Origin: Candidatus Heimdallarchaeota archaeon
GTDB taxonomy: Archaea; Asgardarchaeota; Heimdallarchaeia; Heimdallarchaeales; Kariarchaeaceae
Direction: 5' to 3'
DNA length: 10,154 nucleotides
NCBI GenBank assembly: GCA_029882335.1
Contig: JAOUKW010000129.1
Location: forward strand, 1-10,154
Under the pieces are notes generated by a model. That model saw only the letters and a program-made list of their open reading frames with translations, was not told where the DNA came from and made no database searches. This document shows positions 1 to 7,049 of the stretch, one piece after another (within the stretch, counting starts at the first letter, position 1; every line of letters starts with the position of its first letter). Made by a program: the position numbers and the translations under genes.

Positions 1-2
1 CT

Positions 3-674
3 ATGTTATTTCTAGGAAATAACACTGGATTTGTTACAATATATGTCTCTTCATTCGTTTTTGGTCTATATTTTACTCTTTCTCATACGTTATCTAATAC
101 ATTATTTTTCTTCTTTATTCCTTTATTGATTAATAATATCCTTTTATTGTTGAATTTATACTTTTCATCTATAGTGATGATAGATGATGAATATTTGAAT
201 ATTGATATTACCACCAAAGAAACAGAATTGATAGATGGTTTGAATAAATTATATTCAAAAAGGATTATTATCTATTTCCTTACTCTATTGATAATTGTCT
301 TTTTAGTGATTTTCAGTATCCAATTTCCACTAAACAATCAAAATTTAAATGATGATGAGGGATATAATGGTCCTATATCTACAAATATAAGCATCAAGTA
401 TGCCGGACTACTACAGGATGAATTTTTTGAGCTCCAATTTAATCAAAGTCTCTCTGTATTTAGTGCCCTTCTTACCATTGCAGTAGTAAATTATACTTTA
501 TATGTGGTGGGTTCTGAAGAATCTGCATTTATTGACGCAATTAATAATGTTTGGAATAATGAAAATATGTCAAATTTCTATTGGATATATTATATCAATG
601 GTGCAAGATCCAATGTTGGATCATCAGATTACTTGATAAAAAATAATGATGTGATTATTTGGATTTATGAATGA
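3..674 (+). CDS. Multi-pass membrane protein of unknown function, probably 5'-partial
   Basis: I do not recognise this protein. About 223 residues are visible. Hydrophobic segments lie near residues 9-27, 33-58, 88-107 and 150-168, so it is predicted to sit in the membrane with about four spans. Residues 59-87 form a charged loop. Residues 108-148 form an Asn/Asp-rich stretch (NNQNLNDDEGYNG), and there is a polar Asn-rich C-terminal tail. No catalytic or metal-binding motif stands out. The ATG at base 3 is the first in frame, but no stop codon precedes it in the window, so the real start may lie to the left and further spans may be missing. The stop codon lies inside the end of the convergent nucleotidyltransferase gene (20-nt overlap). 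The composition is AT-rich like its neighbours. It is certainly a plausible gene by length and membrane pattern, but its function is unknown. Confidence 0.6.
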   Translation: MLFLGNNTGFVTIYVSSFVFGLYFTLSHTLSNTLFFFFIPLLINNILLLLNLYFSSIVMIDDEYLNIDITTKETELIDGLNKLYSKRIIIYFLTLLIIVFLVIFSIQFPLNNQNLNDDEGYNGPISTNISIKYAGLLQDEFFELQFNQSLSVFSALLTIAVVNYTLYVVGSEESAFIDAINNVWNNENMSNFYWIYYINGARSNVGSSDYLIKNNDVIIWIYE

Positions 675-1470
675 ATTGGTGATTAAAACCAATCTCTTTG
701 AAAAATATTGGATTTAATTGCTTTGTAGGTAACTGTGGTTTGATGCTGTAATTTGTCTGTATATAATTCAGATGATCTTCTTGTTTCATCATAAATTCAA
801 GTATGAAACTATCTAGAATTTCTGTATCTGATGTAATACTTTCTTCCTCTAACGTACCTGTAATCTTTGTGTTTATTATTTCATAAAGCATCGTTTTAAC
901 ATTATTATTGATATCTACTTTTGATATTGCTGTATATAGCTTTTGGGGTGGTAATTGATTGAATTTCAGTACATATAATGCATTGATTATCCCTCTCATG
1001 ACATATAGGTATTTTTTAATAGTTTTTTTCTTCTTATCCTTGAGGTATTTGGTATAATTACTATGAGCAATTGATCTGTAGTGATGATATATATTTTTTA
1101 TATTAACATTATTTAAGAATAATCTGAATTGTTCTCTATTTTCTTCTCCTATATAAGTAATATCTGCTTTTAACCATTCAAGTGCTGAGGGATTGGATTT
1201 GTTGGCAAGATTCATGAATTTGACTAAATCCCATCCTGCGTAATCAAAAGGATCCATCATGATATTAATTGAATCTTTCATTTTCTGTAATGATAAATAG
1301 TCAATGATCCTTCTTTTATATACGAATCGAATATCAAAATCACTATCTCTGCTTTCTATTCCCCACAGACGTGAACCTGATTCTACCGCAAATATAACAG
1401 TTATCTGATATTGGTGCTCAATTTTTTTAATTTCATTTAAAATTTGAATTTTAGCCTCTTCAATATCCAT
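655..1470 (-). CDS. RlaP/YcgL-type nucleotidyltransferase (DNA polymerase beta superfamily)
   Basis: A 271-aa predicted nucleotidyltransferase. The polymerase-beta-fold signature is clear: G32-S33-R34 followed by GIESRDSDFDIRFVY, with D44 and D46 as the paired metal-binding acids. The segment FDYAGWDLVKFMNLANKSNPSALEWL (residues 75-100) follows; D76 is the likely third carboxylate. This GWDL...KSNP...EWL pattern is typical of the family Pfam calls RlaP (RNA repair pathway DNA polymerase beta family, formerly YcgL). The C-terminal part (about 128-170, HHYRSIAHSNYTKYL then KKYLYVMRGIINALYVL) is the helical domain usual for the family. Members are predicted to add nucleotides to RNA ends or to act in RNA repair, sometimes beside an RNA ligase. 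No ligase is present here, so the substrate is unknown. The start is the ATG at 1470. There is no Shine-Dalgarno sequence, and a TATA-like box lies about 34 nt upstream. Family assignment is secure; the reaction is not. Confidence 0.88.
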   Translation of the reverse strand: MDIEEAKIQILNEIKKIEHQYQITVIFAVESGSRLWGIESRDSDFDIRFVYKRRIIDYLSLQKMKDSINIMMDPFDYAGWDLVKFMNLANKSNPSALEWLKADITYIGEENREQFRLFLNNVNIKNIYHHYRSIAHSNYTKYLKDKKKKTIKKYLYVMRGIINALYVLKFNQLPPQKLYTAISKVDINNNVKTMLYEIINTKITGTLEEESITSDTEILDSFILEFMMKQEDHLNYIQTNYSIKPQLPTKQLNPIFFKEIGFNHQFIHKSK

Positions 1471-1497
1471 TTTCTATTTCTTGTTTAGAATTTACTG

Positions 1498-1510
1498 TTA
1501 TTAAAATAAT
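1498..1510 (-). promoter_or_regulatory. Possible TATA box for the RlaP-type gene
   Basis: Read on the minus strand this is an ATTATTTTAATAA-like A/T run centred about 34 nt before the ATG at 1470. It would give a leader of roughly 5-10 nt. The whole region is AT-rich, so this is weak evidence. The 170-nt gap 1471-1640 shows nothing else. Confidence 0.3.
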
Positions 1511-1640
1511 TATTCAATACCTATTGTCTAGTACATACAGTAATTACTAATTCATCTTTTATCTAAGGAGAATTTCAGGTATATTTGTGTAATGCAGTCT
1601 AGATCGTTTTTATATTTTAATAATTCTAAATAACATACTT

Positions 1641-2075
1641 CTAGTACATTGATGAATAATCACTAAAATTTACTTCTCCATATTCTCCAATATCTAGCAT
1701 TACAAGCATTTTATTTGTTTGTTTACAGAAATTTCTTTTTATGCTACCCTTCCCTTTTTTCACAAGATTTCGACAATATTCAGGCATACAATAAATTACT
1801 TCATATCTCTTTTTTCCAACTCCAAAATTAATTTTATACAAACCACGTGTCTGATTTGTTGTTCCTGATAATACTCCAATTGACTTCATCTGATCTTCTT
1901 TAAGATGTTTGAATCCAGTTTTATCAAGAATTAACAGATGAATTTTTAATAAACTTGGTAATATAGGATTATATCTGTTTAATTCCACTAATTTTTGATT
2001 AAATTCAAGTGTAAAATTAATATTCTTCAATTCAATATAGAATTCTGGAATATTATTTTGGTTTACTGTCTGCAA
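1641..2075 (-). CDS. Small hypothetical protein with faint RelE/HigB-like pattern
   Basis: A 144-aa protein I cannot assign with confidence. It starts at a TTG. An in-frame stop lies 15 nt upstream and the next in-frame ATG would remove about 62 residues, so TTG is the best start. The first part (about 9-65) is predicted to be helical. A strand-rich half follows, with GLYKINFGVGKKRYEVIYCM (78-97) and KMLVMLDIGEYGEV (122-135). Two helices, then a G-LY-I-F and K-RY-VIY strand pair, loosely recall the RelE/HigB/Gp49 toxin fold. However, the C-terminal H-x-F-x-KK element is absent and no antitoxin gene lies beside it. Cysteines C96, C101 and C117 are present with no clear zinc-finger spacing. There is a Lys-rich loop at 106-114. 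It is flanked by minus-strand genes but has its own TATA-like box, so it is probably transcribed alone. Confidence 0.6.
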   Translation of the reverse strand: MQTVNQNNIPEFYIELKNINFTLEFNQKLVELNRYNPILPSLLKIHLLILDKTGFKHLKEDQMKSIGVLSGTTNQTRGLYKINFGVGKKRYEVIYCMPEYCRNLVKKGKGSIKRNFCKQTNKMLVMLDIGEYGEVNFSDYSSMY

Positions 2076-2097
2076 TATAAAATATACAATTTAACGT

Positions 2098-2106
2098 ATA
2101 TTAAAT
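2098..2106 (-). promoter_or_regulatory. Possible TATA box for the 144-aa gene
   Basis: TTTAATATA on the minus strand, centred about 27 nt before the TTG at 2075. This spacing would place transcription start at or next to the start codon (leaderless). A second A/T-rich run (TATATAATTA) lies a little further upstream, so the assignment is not unique. Confidence 0.3.
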
Positions 2107-2191
2107 AATGATAATTATATATTGCAATTTTGGGTATTTACTACAATTATTAGTTGCTAAAATCGGTAGTATAATAATCTGAAGGATCAAC

Positions 2192-3910
2192 TCAAGTCAT
2201 TGATAGATTATCTGTGATATTTTCAACTAACCTCTTCTGATTTCGGAAATATAGCCAAAATACCAATGTTGCAATAAAGTATAAACCAGCTGCGAGTATG
2301 AAAGGTACAGCAAACTGGTTGATCGACATATAATAACCACCTGCTAAATAGCCAATCGCTCCAAATATTGATGCTCCTGCCTGTCTCATCGCCTCCATTG
2401 TGGTTCTTTCTTCATCATCAATCACCTCCATTGCTAATGCTGATTCAGTGGGTCCTGTGGAATTCATAAAGAACCCACGTAACAAAAAGAATAAACCTGC
2501 TAGGATTAATGAAGTCGCGTAAGCCAAGAGAACCATGAAAATAACACTTGAAAAACGAGTAATCACAATCATATTTACCTTACCGTATCTTTCTGAAAGA
2601 ATCGGTGACATAAGATTTCCTAATGCAACTGCAAAGGCACCGATAGCGAATATAATTGAAATTTCTGCAGTTGATGCACTGAAAACAATCATGAAGAATA
2701 TCTCAAAGAATCTCGCAAACATACCAGCACCTAGTCCAATGAATACGCTGGAAAGTACAAATACCCAAATTGTTTTCCAATTTTTTACATTCTTAAAAGT
2801 CATTCTAGCTGTTACATTAATTTCTTTTGCCTTTGCCCTGAGTAAAGGATCTTCAGTCATAAAATATGCAGGGATTAACGATCCCCACCAAAGTACAACA
2901 CTAGCAAATAAAGCTATCTGTAATACTGTAATTGAAGCCTTACCCTGTACAATTGGATTTTGATATATGACTAAAGCCAAGCCAAGTGGTATCACTCCTC
3001 CTATAAGATTTCCACTCATGGATGCTAGTGTAGACATACCTGATGATACCGAAAAGAGATGTACTCTTTCTTTGGCTGATGATTGCTCATAAATAAATGG
3101 AGCTTCAGCGATGTTATGAATACTCATTATTGCTGAACGTCCTATATGACATATGACAACTACAGTTGGTGTTTGAATAAATATAATGATAAGAATGGCT
3201 ATCGAACCGATAAAATCGCCAATTATAAAGGACCATTTCTTTCCAATTTTATCAACAAATATTCCATTAAATGGTGACATTATACCTGTAACTAATGAAC
3301 CCATGGCAAATAATAATCCAATAAAAAAGATAGTTTGAAAAGTATAATTGAATAAAGTAACTCGTTTTTCAAAAATATACAATAAATAAAAACTATAGAT
3401 AATCATCCTCACCCCATAGGTAAGACTCATTCCCTGTATATGTAGAATATATAATCTTGCATTCCGGCTGAATGAATTAACCTTCTCTCCGTATGTCTTG
3501 GGGTCTTCGATTTCTAGTTGCCTACGTCTGAGCAACCAGACACCAGAATAAACAATGAATACAAATAATAGAATTCCTATAATTACAAACACTAGACCCA
3601 ATGTTGTAAAATCGGATCCTGTATCTAAGGTCTCTCCAAATTGATCTCCGTGTGCTGAAACAGATCGACTGAATAATAATTTGATAATAATAAAAATTAA
3701 TACTAATTTGTGTGATTGCAGAATTTTAATAGATGACCTTTTATAACTTACATTCAATTGATTAGAATCAAACAATGTTAAGTTTGATTTGCACTGAACA
3801 CAATGTCCTAAATATTGATTGATATTTTCAGAATAAGGTTGATTAATTGTTTTGATTGAAAAAATTCGTTCAAAAATATCAGGATAATTTGTATTATAAT
3901 TTTTCGTCAT
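2192..3910 (-). CDS. MFS transporter with N-terminal extension and two extra membrane segments
   Basis: A 572-aa major facilitator superfamily permease in the cytoplasmic membrane. The MFS core spans about residues 150-565 with twelve hydrophobic segments. Loop 2-3 has the motif-A-like GIFVDKIGKKW (216-226). A central cytoplasmic loop near 360 (TEDPLLRAKAKEINVTARM) separates the two six-helix halves. The conserved loop MEVIDDEERTTMEAMRQAGAS after TM10 resembles drug and multidrug-type MFS exporters, but the substrate cannot be read from sequence. The first 149 residues are odd for the family. There is a hydrophilic region with C37-x-x-C40, a signal-peptide-like segment (about 68-86, ending SVSAHG), a second membrane segment (about 102-127), then a basic linker. 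The ATG at 3910 is supported by a TATA box 27 nt upstream. An in-frame TTG at 3757 (residue 52) would start the protein just before the signal-like segment and is an alternative. Confidence 0.85.
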   Translation of the reverse strand: MTKNYNTNYPDIFERIFSIKTINQPYSENINQYLGHCVQCKSNLTLFDSNQLNVSYKRSSIKILQSHKLVLIFIIIKLLFSRSVSAHGDQFGETLDTGSDFTTLGLVFVIIGILLFVFIVYSGVWLLRRRQLEIEDPKTYGEKVNSFSRNARLYILHIQGMSLTYGVRMIIYSFYLLYIFEKRVTLFNYTFQTIFFIGLLFAMGSLVTGIMSPFNGIFVDKIGKKWSFIIGDFIGSIAILIIIFIQTPTVVVICHIGRSAIMSIHNIAEAPFIYEQSSAKERVHLFSVSSGMSTLASMSGNLIGGVIPLGLALVIYQNPIVQGKASITVLQIALFASVVLWWGSLIPAYFMTEDPLLRAKAKEINVTARMTFKNVKNWKTIWVFVLSSVFIGLGAGMFARFFEIFFMIVFSASTAEISIIFAIGAFAVALGNLMSPILSERYGKVNMIVITRFSSVIFMVLLAYATSLILAGLFFLLRGFFMNSTGPTESALAMEVIDDEERTTMEAMRQAGASIFGAIGYLAGGYYMSINQFAVPFILAAGLYFIATLVFWLYFRNQKRLVENITDNLSMT

Positions 3911-3930
3911 ACAACCCCATTACGAATGGT

Positions 3931-3945
3931 GTTTATTTAAATATG
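3931..3945 (-). promoter_or_regulatory. TATA box for the MFS transporter gene
   Basis: Minus-strand ATATTTAAATAAAC is centred about 27 nt before the ATG at 3910. That is the distance expected for an archaeal leaderless transcript, and the TTTAAATA core is a good archaeal TATA match. The rest of the 235-nt gap 3911-4145 is AT-rich with no ORF or RNA gene that I can see. It also contains T-runs on the minus strand (for example at 4122-4126) that may end the upstream rpo1N transcript. Confidence 0.5.
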
Positions 3946-4145
3946 CAGATTTTATATTTTAATATTGAGTAAAATCAAAGAAACCAAAATATTTTTGATG
4001 TCTTATCTGTAAAACCTATTTTTTCTAAATTGTTAAGAAAATAAAATAATTCTGTTTCATAAATTTCAATTAATAATTGATCCTGTTTAATGAATATTGA
4101 AGTTAATAATTATATATTTATAAAAATGTATATCTAAACAAAATA

Positions 4146-6827
4146 TTAACCTTCAATCTCATCTTCACTTTCTAATGATCTTGCTAATATGATATCTAAG
4201 TTAACTGCCTTACCTGCATCAGATTTGGCTGGATCTATATTATCATCACCATACAAGAATTGGATTATTTCTCCACCTGCGTTTCTCACAGTTTTATCAT
4301 ATTGAGATGATAAATCTTGCATAGCATTTACCAAACGTCTCTGCATATATCCTGATGAGGATGTACGAACAGCAGTGTCAACTAAACCTTCTCTACCACC
4401 ACAAGCATGGAAAAAGTATTCTAATGGACTTAATCCTTCACGGAATGAATTATCTACAAATCCACGACCTGCTGCTGAAAGGTCTCCTCGATTAAAGTGT
4501 GGTAGTGTTCTTTCTTGATAACCACGCATGATCCTATTTCCTCTTACTGATTGCTGCCCTACGTTGGCACTCATCTGTCCAAGATTTGTATTGTTACCTC
4601 TAGCACCTGTTTTGGCCATGATAACTGCTTCATTTTCAATACCTATATATTCTGCTGCAAGATCAGCTGCTTCTACTCTAGCTCTACCAAGTACATCTTG
4701 AACTTCTGCCTCTAGGGTTTCCTCAAGGCTTTTTCCTGGTGCTCTAGCTAGATCTCCGTTTTTATACATTTCCACTAAGTCGTCTACTTGCACTTTTCGG
4801 TCATTGATAAGCTTATTTATTCTAGTTCTACCTTCTTTATCAATATCAACATCATCTAATCCCATGGAGAATCCCCATTTGGTGATATGTTCGGCAAGCA
4901 TTTTTGTAATTCCATCTAGGAATCTTCTTGTTGCTTCAGCACCAAATTCTTTAAGGATTCTGTGGAGTACACTGTTTGCTACTTCAGCACCGAATCCACT
5001 ACTATCGATGATACCTCTTAAGAGTTTTCCGTTTTTGATTTCAACAAACCCGTCATGGGGGCAAGTTCTATAGGTACAGACATCGGGAGTCTCACAAAAT
5101 TTATTTTTCATGATGAAGTTCATATCCTTGGGTAGTAGTGTACTGAATAGTGTCCTACCTGCCCATAATGGATTTCCTTTCATGTCAAATTTATCAGGTT
5201 CTGGTAGATCGTCAACACCACAAACACTGAGCAATTCACTGGCTTCCTCTCTCTCAAAGAATGTACCTTTTTTAGTGAATAAAAATGCGCTGGTGATGAA
5301 ATCTTGGATCGCACCAATGATGGGTCCTCCATATCTTGGTGTAGATATTTGTTCTTGAACTAACATGAGTATTCTTGCTTCAGCACGTGATTCTTCTGAT
5401 TGAGGAACGTGAAGATTCATTTCATCTCCATCGAAATCTGCGTTGTATGGTCTACATACACATAGATTAAGTCTGAATGTTTTATGAGGCATGACTTTGA
5501 CTTCGTGAGCCATGATACTCATTCTGTGTAAACTTGGTTGCCGATTGAATAGAACTACATCTCCATCTTGCAAGTGCCTTTCGACAATAAAACCTGGACG
5601 AAGCGAATCGGAGATTAGAGAGGGATCTCTTACAAACCGTAGATCTACTCTTCTACCATCATCTCTGATGATATAGTTAACACCGGGATGCCCTTTAGGT
5701 CCTTGCATGACAAGTTCTTTCATTTCTTCTATATTCCATTCTGTTACACGTTCAGGGACGGTAAGAATTTCAGCAATTTCTTTTGGTACACCGACTTCAT
5801 TGATACTTAAGAGGGGATCTGGACTAATAACTGTTCGTGCAGAAAAATCTACTCTTTTACCTGAAAGGTTTGATCTGAATCGACCTTCTTTTCCTTTGAG
5901 TCGTTGTGTAATTGTACGTAAAGCTCTTCCACTTCTGTGTCTTGCAGGAGGAATTCCTGATACTTCATTGTCGAAATAGGTAGTAACATGATATTGAAGT
6001 AGTTCCCAAAGATCTTCAACGATAAGTTGAGGTGCTCCTGATTCACGATTATCTTGTAATCGTTGATTGATTCTAATTATGTCTACTAATTTATGAGTTA
6101 AATCATCTTCTGATCTAATTCCAGAATCAAGTGTGATACTTGGTCTTACTGCGACTGGAGGTACTGGTAGTACTTCCAAGATCATCCATTCAGGTCTGGC
6201 ATTTTCTATATCAATACCAAGTAATAATGCATCATCAGCAGGAATTTCTTTTAATCGATTCTGTACATCGAGTGGAGTAAGTCTATCAGATACTTTATTG
6301 TTATCTGCAGTTTCATATTCCTCATAATACGTAGTTGGTTTTTCTAATCTGATTTTTTGTTGGAATCCTGAACAATGGAAACAACCCTGAATTTCTTCAT
6401 CTTCAGATGGATTGATAAGAGAATCTCTATTTCTTTTGGCATTTTTCCAAATTTCATCCACCATATTCAGATCTAGAACACCGTTAATTAGTTTGGACTT
6501 CTTCAATAATTCTGCATATTTAATAATATCATTAGGTTCAAGCATTATTCGTGAACAGTTGTGACATATCACTTGTAATATTTTGTAAATAATTTTATTG
6601 AAGCCAACATGTATTACAGGTCTTTGAAGTTCTATATGTCCAAAATGACCCGGACATCCACCGATCCTATTAGCACAGGTGGCACATCTATGACCTGGAT
6701 CAATAGTTCCCAGTGATGAATCCATTAATCCTGAAGGAATAGGTGTTCCATCTTCATCAAAGGTATCTGCAGTCATGATTCTTTCTACAGACATTCTTCT
6801 AATTTCATCAGGGCTTAATAAACCCAA
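4146..6827 (-). CDS. rpo1N: DNA-directed RNA polymerase subunit A' (Rpo1N)
   Basis: The N-terminal two thirds of the RNA polymerase largest subunit, which in most archaea is split into A' and A''. It supplies most of the clamp, the active-site metal loop and the bridge helix. Visible landmarks (numbered from the TTG): zinc site 1, C48-x2-C51...C58PGH61; zinc site 2, C88HNC91 with C149FHC152; RLKGKEGRFRSNLSGKRVDFSART at 309-332; FNRQPSLHRMSIM at 427-439; catalytic NADFDGDEMN at 462-471 with Asp 464, 466 and 468; a Cys cluster C578, C584, C589 that may bind a further metal; bridge helix about 800-838 (PLEYFFHACGGREGL...YMQRRLV). The end, YGDDNIDPAKSDAGKAV..., is typical for A'. The trigger loop would be in A'', which is absent. 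The ORF begins at TTG 6827, but the in-frame codons upstream encode SQLPKAIKRIKL, matching the conserved N-terminal strand of the family. The true start is therefore probably at 6869-6872 (ATA) or 6842 (ATT). Confidence 0.97.
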   Translation of the reverse strand: MGLLSPDEIRRMSVERIMTADTFDEDGTPIPSGLMDSSLGTIDPGHRCATCANRIGGCPGHFGHIELQRPVIHVGFNKIIYKILQVICHNCSRIMLEPNDIIKYAELLKKSKLINGVLDLNMVDEIWKNAKRNRDSLINPSEDEEIQGCFHCSGFQQKIRLEKPTTYYEEYETADNNKVSDRLTPLDVQNRLKEIPADDALLLGIDIENARPEWMILEVLPVPPVAVRPSITLDSGIRSEDDLTHKLVDIIRINQRLQDNRESGAPQLIVEDLWELLQYHVTTYFDNEVSGIPPARHRSGRALRTITQRLKGKEGRFRSNLSGKRVDFSARTVISPDPLLSINEVGVPKEIAEILTVPERVTEWNIEEMKELVMQGPKGHPGVNYIIRDDGRRVDLRFVRDPSLISDSLRPGFIVERHLQDGDVVLFNRQPSLHRMSIMAHEVKVMPHKTFRLNLCVCRPYNADFDGDEMNLHVPQSEESRAEARILMLVQEQISTPRYGGPIIGAIQDFITSAFLFTKKGTFFEREEASELLSVCGVDDLPEPDKFDMKGNPLWAGRTLFSTLLPKDMNFIMKNKFCETPDVCTYRTCPHDGFVEIKNGKLLRGIIDSSGFGAEVANSVLHRILKEFGAEATRRFLDGITKMLAEHITKWGFSMGLDDVDIDKEGRTRINKLINDRKVQVDDLVEMYKNGDLARAPGKSLEETLEAEVQDVLGRARVEAADLAAEYIGIENEAVIMAKTGARGNNTNLGQMSANVGQQSVRGNRIMRGYQERTLPHFNRGDLSAAGRGFVDNSFREGLSPLEYFFHACGGREGLVDTAVRTSSSGYMQRRLVNAMQDLSSQYDKTVRNAGGEIIQFLYGDDNIDPAKSDAGKAVNLDIILARSLESEDEIEG

Positions 6828-6874
6828 TTTAATTCTTTTAATGGCCTTTGGTAATTGAGAAACTGATATTATAA

Positions 6875-6880
6875 ATCACC
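6875..6880 (-). promoter_or_regulatory. Shine-Dalgarno-like site upstream of rpo1N
   Basis: GGTGAT on the minus strand is complementary to the usual 16S rRNA 3' end. It lies 5 nt before an in-frame ATA (6867-6869) and 2 nt before another (6870-6872). No ATG, GTG or TTG is at the right distance; the TTG at 6827 is about 47 nt away. It therefore favours a rare upstream start for Rpo1N. Part of the motif is also the in-frame TGA (6876-6878) that bounds the reading frame. It is one of very few such motifs before a gene in this window. Confidence 0.4.
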
Positions 6881-6886
6881 GGAAAT

Positions 6887-6896
6887 CTTTTATCAA
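6887..6896 (-). promoter_or_regulatory. Possible TATA box for rpo1N
   Basis: TTGATAAAAG on the minus strand. Transcription would start about 25 nt downstream near 6867, exactly where the rare-start reading frame of Rpo1N could begin. Alternative A/T-rich stretches further upstream (about 6903-6930) cannot be excluded. The rest of the divergent gap up to 7049 holds only promoter-like A/T runs. Confidence 0.35.
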
Positions 6897-7049
6897 CTAA
6901 TATGTCAATAATTGCCCAATTTAATGTATAACACTATGGTATTTTAAAATTGAGTTATTGATCGCGTTTTCAAAAATGCTTATTTTAATTCTTTTCGATA
7001 ACCTAATTTAATCATTTCATAAGATAACTGTCGCAATTTTTTTGTATTA

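Noticed and set aside
1471..1640. Search for tRNA or C/D-box RNA in the gaps
   Set aside because: No cloverleaf, CCA-like end, GTTCRA box or paired RUGAUGA/CUGA boxes were seen in any intergenic stretch, though small RNAs cannot be fully excluded by eye.
1526..1650. The 10-mer TCTAGTACAT occurs twice (near 1527 and 1640)
   Set aside because: Only two copies, one at the end of a coding region, with no flanking similarity; expected by chance in AT-rich DNA.
2535..2963. A 142-aa open frame on the plus strand
   Set aside because: It lies antisense within the well-supported MFS gene and its protein has no recognisable pattern; a shadow frame.
4066..4082. Short inverted repeat CAATTAATAATTG between rpo1N and the MFS gene
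   Set aside because: Very AT-rich and imperfect, with no T-run next to it; not convincing as an operator or terminator.
4804..6327. Several 64-90-aa open frames on either strand inside rpo1N
   Set aside because: All overlap the conserved Rpo1N coding sequence, are Ser/Leu-rich as expected of antisense frames, and have no promoter or motif of their own.
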